DNA from: Litsea cubeba
Taxonomy: Eukaryota; Streptophyta; Magnoliopsida; Laurales; Lauraceae
Assembly (NCBI GenBank): GCA_012931725.1
Contig: CM022949.1
Coordinates: 60,512,106 to 60,576,105 of the forward strand
Length of the DNA: 64,000 bases
Reading direction: 5' to 3'
Positions 54,110 through 64,000 of the stretch are shown in pieces. Numbering within the stretch: position 1 is the stretch's first letter; each line of letters begins with the position of its first letter. Made by a program: the position numbers and the translations under genes. The notes beneath the pieces are model-generated. The model worked only from the letters and a program-made list of their open reading frames with translations. It did not search any database and was not told the DNA's origin.

Positions 54110-57100
54110 GTGGTTCCTCCAGAGCGAACAAGGGTAAAGAGCCTGCTACAAGCGTACCTCGTCGGTCTTCTAGATCTTCTAATCCGGCCGTTCAGCAGGC
54201 TTTTGAGAAGGTCCAGTATGTTGAGAGAAATCTGGAAGAGTGCGACTCCCTCAACAGAGATGAGATGAGGCAGCGACTGATCACTCTCAAGGGAGAGGAA
54301 TTCTATAAGATCATGGTAAGCAGTCGTCCATGGGTGATGGAAGATCAGAGCGTTTTGCCCAAGCCTACCTTCTTCTTTGGTGATGCAGTCCCTGATGACA
54401 TTACATACCAGAGGAGATGTTTTCAGTTTTCCTTCACAGCAGATGGTGAGAAGAAGACTGTTACTACCCGGTCGATGTTTGATCGCACCGTCTCGATTCT
54501 GAGCCTTGCCCCCACGTGCCCTAAGAGGGAAGATCCTCCAAGCTGGGTGAGAAGGACAAATGTAATCAAGACCGGGGTTTTTGTTGGCGGTTCTCTTGGA
54601 TATACGGAGAGGTCGCCTGTTGATATGGACCTGTTGATGCCATCCAGCGGCTACCAGGGCTCTGATTATCCGTCGGTCGATTTGAGACCGGTGGGCCTTG
54701 GTATTTTCAGTGGTGACGGCAGCAATTGGATCAACCCTCTCCGACTTCGAGGTCGTTTCAATGCTGACTCCGAGTGGAAGTCGTGGACTGATCGCGTCCT
54801 GCTGATTGGTGGCGCCGTTTTAAAGGAAGCCGGGATTTTTGATGCGGTCCGCGCCTTTAGGGAGACCGTGATCTTTTCCGACGAGGCCTTCATGGCTATG
54901 CTGGAGTCATTCCTCCCACAAACCAATACCTTCGTTGTGACGAATGGTGAGATTGGTTTTTCTTTGAAGGAGCTGAGCGCCATTACCGGATTGCCCATCC
55001 TCGGCAAACTCTATGAGGAGTTTATGCCGATTGACAGCGTCCTCGAGGGGCAGTCTGAGGAGTTCAGGCTTTTATACTTTCAGCTCGTCGCCTTCTATGA
55101 TTTTTTGAAGGAGAAGGGGGGTTCGAAAGTTAGATCCAGCAGTTGGAAGAGTTTTAGCTCTTCATTCCCCAACTTTTTTGATAGTAGGGAGTCTTCTGAT
55201 AGCGTGACCCAGGAAGCTGGAGCTCAGGATCCAAAGAAGATCTTGGCCATGCAAGAAGAGTTGAGAGATTTCTGTGCAAGTACAAACGCCATATGTCCTG
55301 ACATTGCACTGCGGAAAGATCTCGCTGTTTACCTCACTTATTGGCTTGGTGAGGCTGTTTTTGCTGGAGGAGACAGAACGCACATCAGGCCGCATTGTAT
55401 TTTTCCGGCTTGTCAGATGGCGTTTGGAGAGCAGCTTGCTTTGGTGCCAGCTCTTTACTCCTAACTGTGTACCGAACTGCAGGCTGCTGCTTTTTTGGTT
55501 CGGCTTGGGCTTCCTATGAATAGGGTATTTTCAGCCCATATCTTTTATTCGTGGTATGTGTACCACTGTCCTGGCTTCCACCGGCTGGGTGCTGCACAGG
55601 ATGATGATCCTCTGATGATTCGACTGGCTAAGGGCAAAGCCGTGTCCGAATCACTTTTGTTTGCCCGCATGAGGATCCGACGGTTCAGGGACGTCGAGAT
55701 GGGGCAATCTTCAGTAAAGCTTTCTCCGGAGTTGCGGAAGAAGGCTTTTGATTTTGGTGCCTCCCGAGACTCTACCAGGGCGGGGTCGGGAAGGCATTAT
55801 TCCTTGACAAATGCAGAGAGAGAGTGGCTTTTCAGCATACGTGTCGGCACAATGGTGTACCGCAGACATCTTTTCGTCGATATCCAGCCGTATGTACCCT
55901 CTCGCTTTGCTTTGCAGCTTGGCTTTTCTCAAGGCGTTGTTGGAGCGCCTTCAAGCATGGTGAAGCGCTTTGGAGGCTTACAGGATGGGAGAAATGCATG
56001 GGCTTTCTATAGTGCTGAAGACACTACAGCCATGATTTCTTATCCTGTGTTGCTGACTTCCCCGACTGCCGGCTTTGCGAAGTGGTTCGCGGAGAGCTTC
56101 TCGGCATATCGGGGACTTTCCAAGAAGGAGCTTGATGTGAAGCTAGCATCTGGAAAGGGCCTTGGAAAGTCAGATGGCATCCGGCGAGAGGAAGTTTGGG
56201 CCTTCCTTTCTGGAGAGAAGCACAAGATAGGCTTTCTCGGTGACCAGGGCGTCATCGGTTCTGAAGCTGTTCGAGAGATACCTGATGAGGCTTTGGAGCA
56301 GCTAGAACAGGAGGAAGCCGAACTTGGCGCTTGGATGCAAGCGGCACAGAGGCAAGCTTCCGTGGAGTCTACTGGCAAGAGCAGACCATCCAGTGAGGAG
56401 TCAAGTGGGAAACCTGACTCTGACAGCGGGGCAGGTTCCTCTAAGAAGCGAGCCTGCAGAAGTAAGAGGAGGAGGAGTCATCATCGCAGGAAGGGGCAGC
56501 ATGAGGACTCTCCTAACTTGGAAGTTCCTCTTACTATCAATGAGGATGTGCCAGTGGATGCTGACGAGCCTCCAGAGAAGAGAAGCCGAGAAGAAGAGAC
56601 CGTTGGTGAAGGTATGATTCTTCCTTTTTCTCTTTCCATTTCTTTTCATGGGATTTTTTCCATGTTATGATTTGCTTCTTGTTTATGCTTTTCTTTTTTT
56701 TTTTTAGCAGAGGAAGACTTGGTGATGCCTGAGGTCCCAACCGATGACGTGGTGATGGATCCTGTTGAGGCACCTGAAGAAGAACCGAGGGACTCTGGAG
56801 TAAATCCAGAATCTCCAATTGGTACGACTTCTTTTGCTCTCTGTTTTTTTTTTTGAGTTTGTGACTTGGCTTGCTAACACATTTTTTTTTTTGTTGCCAG
56901 CTGACTTGCCACAGGGTTCTGATGACTTTGAACCATCGATGGACGCAAATGTTGATGATGCTTTCGATGAGTTCATGGAGGAAGAAAGTGTTCCGCCAGT
57001 CGTCGAAGAAGGTATTTTTTAGTTATAACTCTGATAATGATTTTCAAACAGGGTCATACTCATACCTTTTTGTGTTTCCTTTGCAGGTTTTGAAGTGGCA

Positions 57101-58179
57101 GAGGAGGATCCGTCGCTTCCAGAGCAAGAGATGCCAGAGGTTGATCCAGAGGTAGAGATTCCTGGGACCAGCTCTGACAATATTGAGGAGATTCCTCGCG
57201 CTGAGATCCCTTCCCGAGCAGGAGCAGCTTCAGCTGGAAAGAGTTCTTTTGTTACTCTTTCAACAGATGATGATATGAGTAGCCGACCAACGGAGTTGGG
57301 CGAATCTTCAGCTGGGCCATCTCTTCTTTTTGCGAAGAAGGTGGTGGTGCGAGTTCTGAGCTCTTGGATTGAGACTCTCTTTTCTGGGCACTTGGAAGCC
57401 GGATTTGGCATGATCCAGCATGTGCAGGAGATTCTCAGTGATGCTGAAGAAGCTGGTACGGATGTCACAGGTGCCAGGGCGATCGTTGATAGGATCATTG
57501 CACTGGGTGACAAGTGGTTTGAGACCGTGAGTTTGGCTGATGACCAGTTCTTCAAGGAGATGTTCCTGGACCCTGCTGATAAGGCTAAGTCTGACCTGGA
57601 TGAGGCTACAGAAAGCAAGAAGCAGGCAGTCCGAAAGAGGAACTTAGAAGAGCTAGCCATCATCAGGCTGACGCATGACCTTAACATCCTTGACAGGGAG
57701 GTCGATGAGGCCAGGAAACGTCTTGAGCATTTGCAGGCACAAGTCGCTGCCAAGTGGACTGCCATAATAGAGGCTCGCGACAGGGAGAGTGCTCTGATTC
57801 ACCAGGTTGCAGATGCCGAACGGGTTCTCAAAAGGAAGTCTGATGAGGAGGAACAATGGCAAACTGCTCGAGGTAAGCTTCCTGGTGTGAAAGAAGGGGT
57901 ACAGCCCACTCCAGCATCTCATGGCAGGTTCCTGAAGAAGCGTGCCTTGGAATCCTTGACGGATGAGGCTAAAAGTTTACTTGGGGAGCTGAACTCTTGG
58001 CTGGAGACCATTTTTGATTGAGCTTCTGTATATTTTTTTTTTTTTTTACAGAAACCATCATTCTTTCTTTTTCTTTTTTTTTGGTACCACTTGTATTTTT
58101 TTGGTACTTATTTTTTTGTAGTGCTTGTGAACACTTTCTCTCTTTTTTTTTGGTACCACATGTATTTTTTTGGTACTCT

Positions 58180-58320
58180 TTTCTTTTTTTTTTTGTTATC
58201 CCTACGCTCACTTGAATCTTTTTGTGATAAAAATAATTGCTAAATGGGATGCTCTTTTTTTTGTTATCCCTACGCTCACTTGAATCTTTTTGTGATAAAA
58301 GTAATTGCTAAATGGGATTT
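58180..58320 (+). repeat. Tandem duplication of about 67 bp downstream of the antisense gene
   Basis: TTGTTATCCCTACGCTCACT, TGAATCTTTTTGTGATAAAA, (A/G)TAATTGCTAAATGGGAT occurs twice in a row (from about 58193 and from about 58260). Upstream, a T-rich stretch has two TTGGTACCAC(T/A)TGTATTTTT units (58082 and 58149). Confidence 0.9.
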
Positions 58321-58376
58321 GATCAAAAGGTTGTCATTTTGTGAAAATCTTTTGTCAAGTAATTGTTTTGGCATGA

Positions 58377-58690
58377 AAGCCAGGTTTTTTGTTTGTGGCA
58401 TGGAAGCCAATTTTGGCATGAGAGCCAGCTTTTTTTTTGTGGCATTGATAACCGTGTTTTTTTTTTTTGTGGCATCTATAGCCAGTTTTGGTGGCATTGA
58501 TAGCCGGTTTGTGGCATTGATAGCCGAGTTTTTTTTGAAATCCAAGTTTTTTTTTTGTTTGTGGCATTGATAGCCGGTTTTGTTTTGATGGCATTGATAG
58601 CCGGTTTGTGGCATTTATAGCCTGTTTTGATGCATTTATAGCCGGTTTGTGGCATTTATAGCCTGTTTGTGGCATTTATAGCCTGTTTTG
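58377..58690 (+). repeat. Array of GGCATTTATAGCC-type motifs in the copy D spacer
   Basis: About 13 units of 18-25 bp: GGCAT(GAAA/TGAT/TTAT)AGCC(G/T)GTTTTG or variants. The end of the array has the most regular units (GGCATTTATAGCCTGTTTGT). The core is the same as that of the LTR array (GGC(A/G)TTTATAGCCGATTTT). Confidence 0.85.
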
Positions 58691-58703
58691 ATTTCAAAAA
58701 AAT

Positions 58704-59100
58704 GCAAGTATCGACTAAAAGTCGCCCTCCCTGCTGAATGTTCTTTGCAAGTATCGATGGAATGTCGCATCCTTGCTCATTCGGTTGCGAGTATCGATGG
58801 AATGTCGCATCCTCGCGGATTTGGGTGCAAGTATCGATGGAATGTCGCATCCTTGCTTTTCAAAAATTTTGGTTTTGCGGGTACTGACTTGATGTTTTTT
58901 TCCCCACGATTTTTTTGAAATTTGTGGTTTTCTCGAACCTTTGGGTTATGGATATCAACTGAAATGTTGCGTCTCCACAGTTTTGGATTTTGCAAGTATC
59001 GACGAAATGTCACTTCCCTGCGATTTTGGAAGTGCTCGAACGTGGTTCGCTTGCTTCCGATTGTGCGAGTATCGACTAAGCGTCGCTTTCCTCGCGGGTT
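58704..59100 (+). repeat. Array of GCAAGTATCGATGGAATGTCGC units
   Basis: About eight units spaced 35-75 bp: TGCAAGTATCGA, (T/C)GGAATGTCGC, ATCCTTGCT or variants (near 58706, 58747, 58788, 58827, 58950, 58992 and 59066). The central three are almost identical. It lies between integrase and the antisense gene's 3' end. Confidence 0.85.
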
Positions 59101-59462
59101 TTTTGAAAAACCATTTTTTTTTTTTTGTTTAAAGACACGAGGGTCATAAATTTTGACCTAAAACCATTTTGGCGGTAAAAGGCAGGGTGGACTAGGGTGG
59201 AAATCCCTGAATCCAGATTTTGTTTCAAACCATGAATTTTGGGTTCAAAGGTTGAAAATTTTGGTCAAGTTAGGGAAAGGTTCCTAAACTTGGATATATT
59301 TTTTTTTTGAACAATGAAACGATAAAAGTAAGCATTGTTTTAGATTTCTAGAAATTTCAACATTTGATATGAAAATTCTAAAAAAGGGTGGGTTTAGCGA
59401 GCGTGTACCTGGAAACCGGTTTTGGCCATACAGGCATTGCTCTTACCCAGTTGGGTAAGTCT
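59101..59462 (-). other. Copy D spacer after integrase, no feature recognised
   Basis: About 360 bp between the integrase stop and the spacer arrays, mostly A/T-rich and without repeats or ORFs I can support. Confidence 0.5.
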
Positions 59463-59984
59463 TCAAGGGTAGTACCGCTTTAAGAACTTGCCATTGATGG
59501 GCAGCATACATCTGTCACCTTCCATGTTTAGGACTGCGTATGCGCCATTGGAGAAAACTTTGTCGATGACGTAGGGTCCCTCCCATTTCGGCTCAAATTT
59601 GCCTTTGGACTTGTGAGCGAAGACCATTGGTCTTTTTACCGCAAGAACCAAGTCATTCTTTTTGTAGGCGCGTTGCCTGACCTTTTTATCGAAAGATCCT
59701 GCCATACGTGCTTGGTAAAGTTCAATGCTTTGTTGAGCTTCGAGCCGTCTCTCATCGAGATTGTCCAGCTCATGGAGTCGCAATTTGACATTGCTTTCTT
59801 GAGTCATGTCATTTTGCAAGGATACCCTCAAGGAAGGAATTTGTACTTCCAAGGGCACGACAGCTTCGCATCCATAGACCAAGGAGAATGGTGTGCTATG
59901 GGTTGGTCCTCGAACGGTGGTTCGATAGGCCCATAAAGCTTCAGACATTTTGTCGCTCCAGTCTCTTTTGTGACTAGAGACCAT
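59463..59984 (-). pseudogene. Copy D integrase C-terminal region
   Basis: Continues after the D,D,E core: LWAYRTTVRGPTHSTPFSLV, YGCEAVVPLEV, then a basic segment and the WEGPYVIDKVFSNGAYAVL motif typical of gypsy integrase C-termini. It ends at a stop near 59463 with KFLKRYYP. It overlaps the preceding frame by a few codons because of a frameshift near 59980. Confidence 0.85.
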
Positions 59985-60875
59985 TTTTTTTGAGGATTTT
60001 GCAGAGTGTCTTGTTGAAAGCTTCTGCTAACCCGTTTGCTGCCGGATTGTATGGAGTCGAAGGACAGCTTTGAATTTTGTATTTGTCGCAGAACCTGTAG
60101 AATCGATGATCCCGGAACTGTGGTCCGTTATCATGGACGAATCTTTTGGGTATGCCGAAACGACAAATGATGTTGGTGCGTAGGAACTGAAGGACTGATG
60201 AGGTCTTCATTTCGTTAAACGCAAATGCTTCTGACCACTTGGAGAATAATCCGTAGCAGCGAAGATGAAGCGATGACCTTTGCTTGAAGGGGGAGAAATA
60301 GGACCTATGATGTCCATACCCCAGGCTTCGAAAGGCCATGAGATCGCTGTAGGATGCAGCCATTCTGGAGGCATGTGAATGTAATCTCCATGAACTTGGC
60401 ATTGTTGGCAGCGCTTAGCAAATTGCATTGCGTCAGCTACCATGGTAGGCCAGTAATATCCTAACCTTTTTATCTGATCATAGAGCTTAGGTCCAGCCTG
60501 ATGAGCTCCACAAAGACCAGCATGAACTTCTTTGAGTGTTTCTTCAGCCTCTTGTTGTGACAAGCAGCGTAGAAGTACTCCGTTGAAGGATTTCCTGTAA
60601 AGGATTTTTGAAGGAATATCCAAATGGAAGCTTGGGGTTCGCCTTTGGATGCTTACCCATTCTTTTGGATCTTCAGGTAGGATTCCGAACATAATGTAAT
60701 CAATGAACGGATCCCTCCAGTCGCCAATTGAAGTTTGAAGGATTGAAATCCGACTTCCGACCACTTGGTGGCATTCAGCAACTGCTTGGTGTGTGTTAAG
60801 AGGAGGAAGGATTCTTCTTTCAGCACACTGTGACTTGCATGTTTTCCCCTTCCTGGATTGCCATGGATGCGGCAA
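59974..60875 (-). pseudogene. Copy D integrase zinc finger and catalytic core
   Basis: Two overlapping frames (60207-60875 and 59974-60402). Zinc-binding motif HAGLCGAHQAG, then CQQCQ. The core has WGMDIIGPISPP (first D), RFVHDNGPQF (second D) and NGLAEAFNKTL (E), with the D,35,E spacing of retroviral integrases. A frameshift near 60250-60300 separates the first Asp from the rest, and another near 60850 separates it from RNase H. Confidence 0.88.
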
Positions 60876-61827
60876 GTCCGGCTAGGGCATCTGCACGTAT
60901 GTTTTCACCTCTACGAATGTGGGTGATGTGACAGATGTCAAACTTTTGCAGAAGTGATTGTGCCTTGTTGTAGTAGGGCAGCAAATCTGGCTTCCTGACT
61001 TCAAATTTCTGATTCATCTGGTTGACGATCAGTTGAGAGTCTCCAAAGACTTCCAGCATGGTGATACCGGATTCGATGGCGAGTTCCAATCCTAAGATCA
61101 GAGCTTGATATTCAGCTGCATTGTTTGTGCATGGTTCCAGTAGCGAGAAAGCGTGTGGAATCATGTATTTGTCGGGGCTAACAAAGAGGATGCCAACTCC
61201 CGAGATCAGCTGTCTTTTTTCATTTGTCCTGGTTGCACCGTCAAAGTACATGTCCCAGGAGGCACTTTGTGAGAAAGTCTCCACATTGTAGACTGGTTCG
61301 TCTGGGAGATCATCTCTGAGTGGAGAGTCTTTAGGCAATGGATGCTCTGCGAGGAAGTCCGCTAGAGCTTGCCCTTTGATTGCTTTTTGTGGTACATACC
61401 TAATATCAAATTGTGACAGAAGGATGGACCATTTTGCCAGTCGAGCATTGAGAGAACCTGCCTTTGTGACAAGGACCTTCAAGAGGTTGACCCTCGAGAC
61501 CAGGTAGACTGTGTTGGAAAGCAAGTAGTGACGCAGCTTTTGTACGGCGAACATCACTGCAAGACATTCTTTTTCGACTGGAGAGTAGCGATGCTCTGCA
61601 CCTACTAGCATGCGGCTGAGGTAATATAGAGCAGCTTCTTTTCTTTGATCATTTTCTTGCGCAAGCAGAGCTCCCAGAGAGTGATCAAGGGCTCTTGTGT
61701 ACAAGATGAATGGTTTTCCAGTGGTAGGAGCAGCTAACACTGGAGGTTTTGTCAGGTATGACTTGATGTCTTGGAAAGCAGCTTCACAGTCAGCATCCCA
61801 GACAAAGTTTACACCTTTTTTCATCAA
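60820..61827 (-). pseudogene. Copy D RT C-terminus, RNase H and second RNase H
   Basis: 335 codons. First RNase H (about 40-130): LYTRALDHSLGALLAQE, LYYLSRMLVGAEHRYSPVEK and LVSRVNLLKVL. The second (about 190-325) has MYFDGATRTNEKR, NNAAEYQALILGLELA, VFGDSQLIVNQM and IRADALAGLA, the D,E,D,D layout of plant/archaeal-type RNase H. The tandem pair is diagnostic of Tat/Ogre elements. It ends by a frameshift at 60820-60875 into integrase. Confidence 0.9.
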
Positions 61828-62411
61828 CCCGGGAGAATGGACGGCATTTCCCCGAAAGATTGGAGATGAACCGTCTGATGTAGGCCAATCTCCCTTGAAG
61901 CCCTTTGAGTTCTCTCAAGGTTCTTGGAGAGGGCATTTCTAGAATGGCTTTGACTTTTATGGGGTCAAGCTCTATTCCAGCTTTCCGAACTAAGAATCCG
62001 AGGAACTTACCCGACGAGACGCCGAAGAAGCATTTCAATGGATTCATTCGCAGTTTGTGTTTGCGAAGCCGGAGGAAGACTTCTCGAAGGTTTTCGAGAT
62101 GATCTTCTTTTCTTTTGCTTTTGACGGCGAGGTCATCAACGTAACATTCAACCGTCTTGTGCTGCATATCTTGGAATATTTTCATCATAGCCCTCTGATA
62201 TGTGGCACCAGCATTCTTCAGAACCAAATGGCATGACAGTGTAGCAATACACGCCAAATGGGGTTCGAAAGGATGTATGTTTTTCATCCTCAGGATGCAT
62301 CTTTATCTGATTGTAGCCAGAGAAACCATCCATGAATGTCATTCGCTCGAATCCACAGGTATTATCAATCATTACCTCTGGTATGGGGAGCGGAAATTCA
62401 TCTTTGGGCAT
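61790..62411 (-). pseudogene. Copy D reverse transcriptase palm and fingers, two frameshifts
   Basis: Two overlapping frames. 62148-62411 has FMDGFSGYNQIKMHPEDE and YTVMPFG. Then one extra T near 62226 shifts to the frame holding LKNAGATYQRAMM, ECYVDDLAVKSK (catalytic YVDD) and NPLKCFFGVSSGKFLGFLV. Compared with copy A, one A is missing near 62403 and one base is gained near 62226. A third shift near 61810 precedes the RNase H frame. Confidence 0.88.
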
Positions 62412-63991
62412 GCGCCATTCAGGTCTCTATAGTCAATACAGACCCTGATCTGCCCATTTTTCTTTGTCACGGGGACAATGTTGGCCAACCATTCAGGATG
62501 TTGTTCCTCACGGATGAAGCCGACGCTTTTGAGTTTTTGAACTTCTTGTTCAATTTTATCCATCACATCTGGACGGAATCTTCTTTGGCCTTGCTTGACA
62601 GGCTTGATGTCTTCTTGAAGATTGAGTTTGTGAACTGCTATTTTGGGGTCTAAGCCTGGCATTTCAGCGTAAGACCATGCAAAGCAATCAACGAACTCAC
62701 GAAGAAAAGCGATATACTCGGGTAACTCATCATCCTTTATATTCTTGCTTATGAATACAGGACGTGGGTTATCTGGTGTTCCCAAGTCTATCTTTTGAAC
62801 AGGATCTTCTGTTGGAAGGTTCGAAGGTGGTTCCTCCACAATATTTTCGGAGGCTTCCAGCTCAACGAAACCTTCTGGGGTTTCAAGGGCATTTCCAGAC
62901 CAAGGTTTTGTTCCTTTCCACGGGTCTTCTTGATCGGTAATTTTCCCAAGGCTTGCTATGAGATGATCCCAATCGCCTGTTGAAACCGAGTCGAAGTAGG
63001 CTACTTCTTTTGGAGATGAGGGTTCTTCTGGGTCAGAAGTCCACACGTCTGTGCCATCGGACAACTCCTCTTCATTTTCGGAGAAATCGTGCCAATTGGA
63101 TGAGCTTCCTGGATCTTTGTCAGGTGACTCATCAAAGAGATATCCAGGGAGATCGATGTCTTCATGGATTTGAGATGTTGAGGCTTGGTCAGTATATTGA
63201 CTTTTAAGCCTTTGTGTCAACTGTCTCAAGGGAGTGTCAGGATCATACCCTAACCCGTGTGAAGACTTTTCTACATAGCCGTAGAGTCTCCAATCTTCCA
63301 GCTGGCTTTTGGTCAAGACGGGCCCCAATGGCGTGAGAATACCGCGTCCTTCTCCCAAACCGACTGGGTTTTGAGCGTCATAGCCCATTTTCTTCATAAT
63401 AGCTTGTGCCACAGAACTGTATAAGGATAGTTGAGGCGTACCTTTATTTTGGAAAGGTTCAAGCATGGAGTTTGATGAAGAAGCATCCGATCTATGAAAG
63501 AAGATCGGTTTTTCCTTTGCTGAAGTTGCTGGAACAACGAAGGAAGCTGACGTAGGATCTTCTATGTCAGAAGTTGTCTCCATTGGAGTAAGAGCAGGCT
63601 GAACTTGCTGAGTGTCAGCTTGGCTTGACGATGTGTCGTCTTCTGGCTCTGAATCCGAGTCCGTGTCTTGCATGATAGACACGAAAGAGACAACAAATTT
63701 GCCCCCAGGCTTTTGTTTTGCCTTCTTCACTTTAGTTGTGATGACCAAAGGCTTTGAAGATTTGAGGGAGATGATGAAGGGAGTTTGCATGCTCTCTTCA
63801 GATTTACCGGATGGTTTGTTTTCTTCCGGTGATTGTTGAGGAGCTTTGCCTTTATCTTTCTGGAGATTTTCGGCAAAGGATGCTGTATGCTTCTCCTCTT
63901 CTTCTTTTTCACCTTCATACATCTGTGAGTCTGCGAAGTGGATTTCTTTACCTTTGAAGGGTTTTCTGTCCGCAAAGACTCGATGTATCAT
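62372..63991 (-). pseudogene. Copy D pol: protease tail, G-patch-like segment and RT start
   Basis: 539 open codons entering from the right edge. Lysine-rich tail after protease, acidic spacer, G-patch-like segment (AQAIMKKMGY, GLGEGRGILTPLGPV), second acidic spacer, RT N-terminus (HKLNLQEDIKPVKQGQRRF, PEWLANIVPVTKKNGQIRV). It goes out of frame at 62403 (CPKMNF in place of CPKDEF). Very similar to copy C 48322-49826. Confidence 0.88.
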
Positions 63992-64000
63992 GCCGTCGTC

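Larger units (their letters stand above)
53366..58021 (+). pseudogene. Antisense intron-containing gene of copy D: PMD-like protein with C-terminal coiled coil
   Basis: Five exons join in one frame: 53366-53375, 54110-56611, 56708-56821, 56901-57011 and 57087-58021 (1224 codons). Introns are GT-AG, all phase 1 (donor GTAAGT in intron 1; acceptors TTTTCAG, TAG/CAG, TTGCCAG, TTTGCAG). The protein starts MASSGSSRANKGKEPATS. Residues about 205-320 (GNWINPLRLRGRF, GEIGFSLKELSAITGLPILG) resemble plant mobile domain proteins. About 780-796 is a basic NLS-like run (KKRACRSKRRRSHHRRKG). Exons 3-4 are acidic, and about 1070-1140 is a heptad-rich coiled coil. Codon 455 is TAA (55462-55464), possibly a former CAA. 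Additional antisense ORFs downstream of integrase are known in Tat elements. Function unknown. Confidence 0.78.
49827..64000 (-). mobile_element. Ty3/gypsy Tat/Ogre-type retrotransposon, copy D (protease to 3' LTR)
   Basis: Minus strand: enters at the right edge in the protease and runs through G-patch, RT, RNase H, second RNase H, integrase, repeat spacer, antisense gene, polypurine tract and 3' LTR. It is inserted in copy C's pol; the left flank GTTGG is the expected target duplication. Tandem RNase H domains and an additional ORF antisense and downstream of integrase are known traits of the Tat group. Several frameshifts inactivate pol. Confidence 0.92.

Noticed and set aside
58377..59100. 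Spacer repeat arrays as a CRISPR locus
   Set aside because: Units vary, spacers are not uniform, no cas genes are present, and the setting is a plant retrotransposon.
1..64000. Host protein genes, tRNA or rRNA genes
   Set aside because: No tRNA or rRNA-like stretch and no conserved non-transposon coding sequence recognised on reading; a tRNAscan and profile search would be needed to exclude small ones.

Overview
The window is plant nuclear DNA, most likely from a flowering plant with a large, repeat-rich genome. I see no ordinary host gene, rRNA or tRNA. Almost every base belongs to LTR retrotransposons stacked inside one another, plus one end of a CACTA-type DNA transposon. The evidence for a plant is Ty1/copia primer-binding sites of the tRNA-iMet type, Ty3/gypsy elements of the Tat/Ogre type with two RNase H domains, and a gene with a plant-mobile-domain-like region. 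The species cannot be read from the sequence.

Layout. Four copies (A, B, C, D) of one gypsy family form the backbone. Copy A (minus strand) fills 1-23158: RT at the left edge, then protease, gag, a repeat-rich leader (7.5-9.4 kb) and the 5' LTR (9451-10055 plus 21211-23158). A solo LTR (5034-6810, TSD AACCT) sits in its gag. A recent copia element (copia-2, 10056-21210, TSD CCTAT) sits in its 5' LTR, and copia-3 (16331-20685, TSD ATGGT) sits in copia-2's own 5' LTR. Copy A itself lies in the 5' LTR of copia-1 (23159-32184, plus strand), which lies in the gag of copy B (32185-33728, minus). Copy B is cut again by a related copia LTR (copia-4, 33729-35400), which is cut by a CACTA end (35401). 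A 3.85 kb solo LTR (36668-40520, TSD GGGGG) follows. Copy C (plus, 40534-49826) comes next, interrupted in RT by copy D (minus, 49827 to the right edge).

Copy D shows the 3' half of the family: protease end, a G-patch-like segment, RT, RNase H, a second RNase H, integrase, spacer repeat arrays, an antisense gene, polypurine tract and 3' LTR. The antisense gene (53366-58021, plus strand) is the most interesting object. It has its own TATA box, five exons and four phase-1 introns with good splice sites, a PMD-like region, a basic nuclear-localisation-like stretch, acidic exons and a C-terminal coiled coil. One in-frame stop breaks it. Because it is antisense to the element's genomic RNA, its introns would not be removed during retrotransposition.

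State of decay. Every element in view is defective. Copy A carries several CAG-to-TAG stops relative to copy C, as expected from decay of CHG-methylated cytosines. Copy C has lost its capsid region, copy D has several pol frameshifts, copia-1 has frameshifts and stops, and copia-3 has lost gag and most of one LTR. Copia-2 is young (LTRs differ at about eight sites plus a poly-G length change in about 1.19 kb) but lacks its integrase core, so it was probably moved in trans by relatives.
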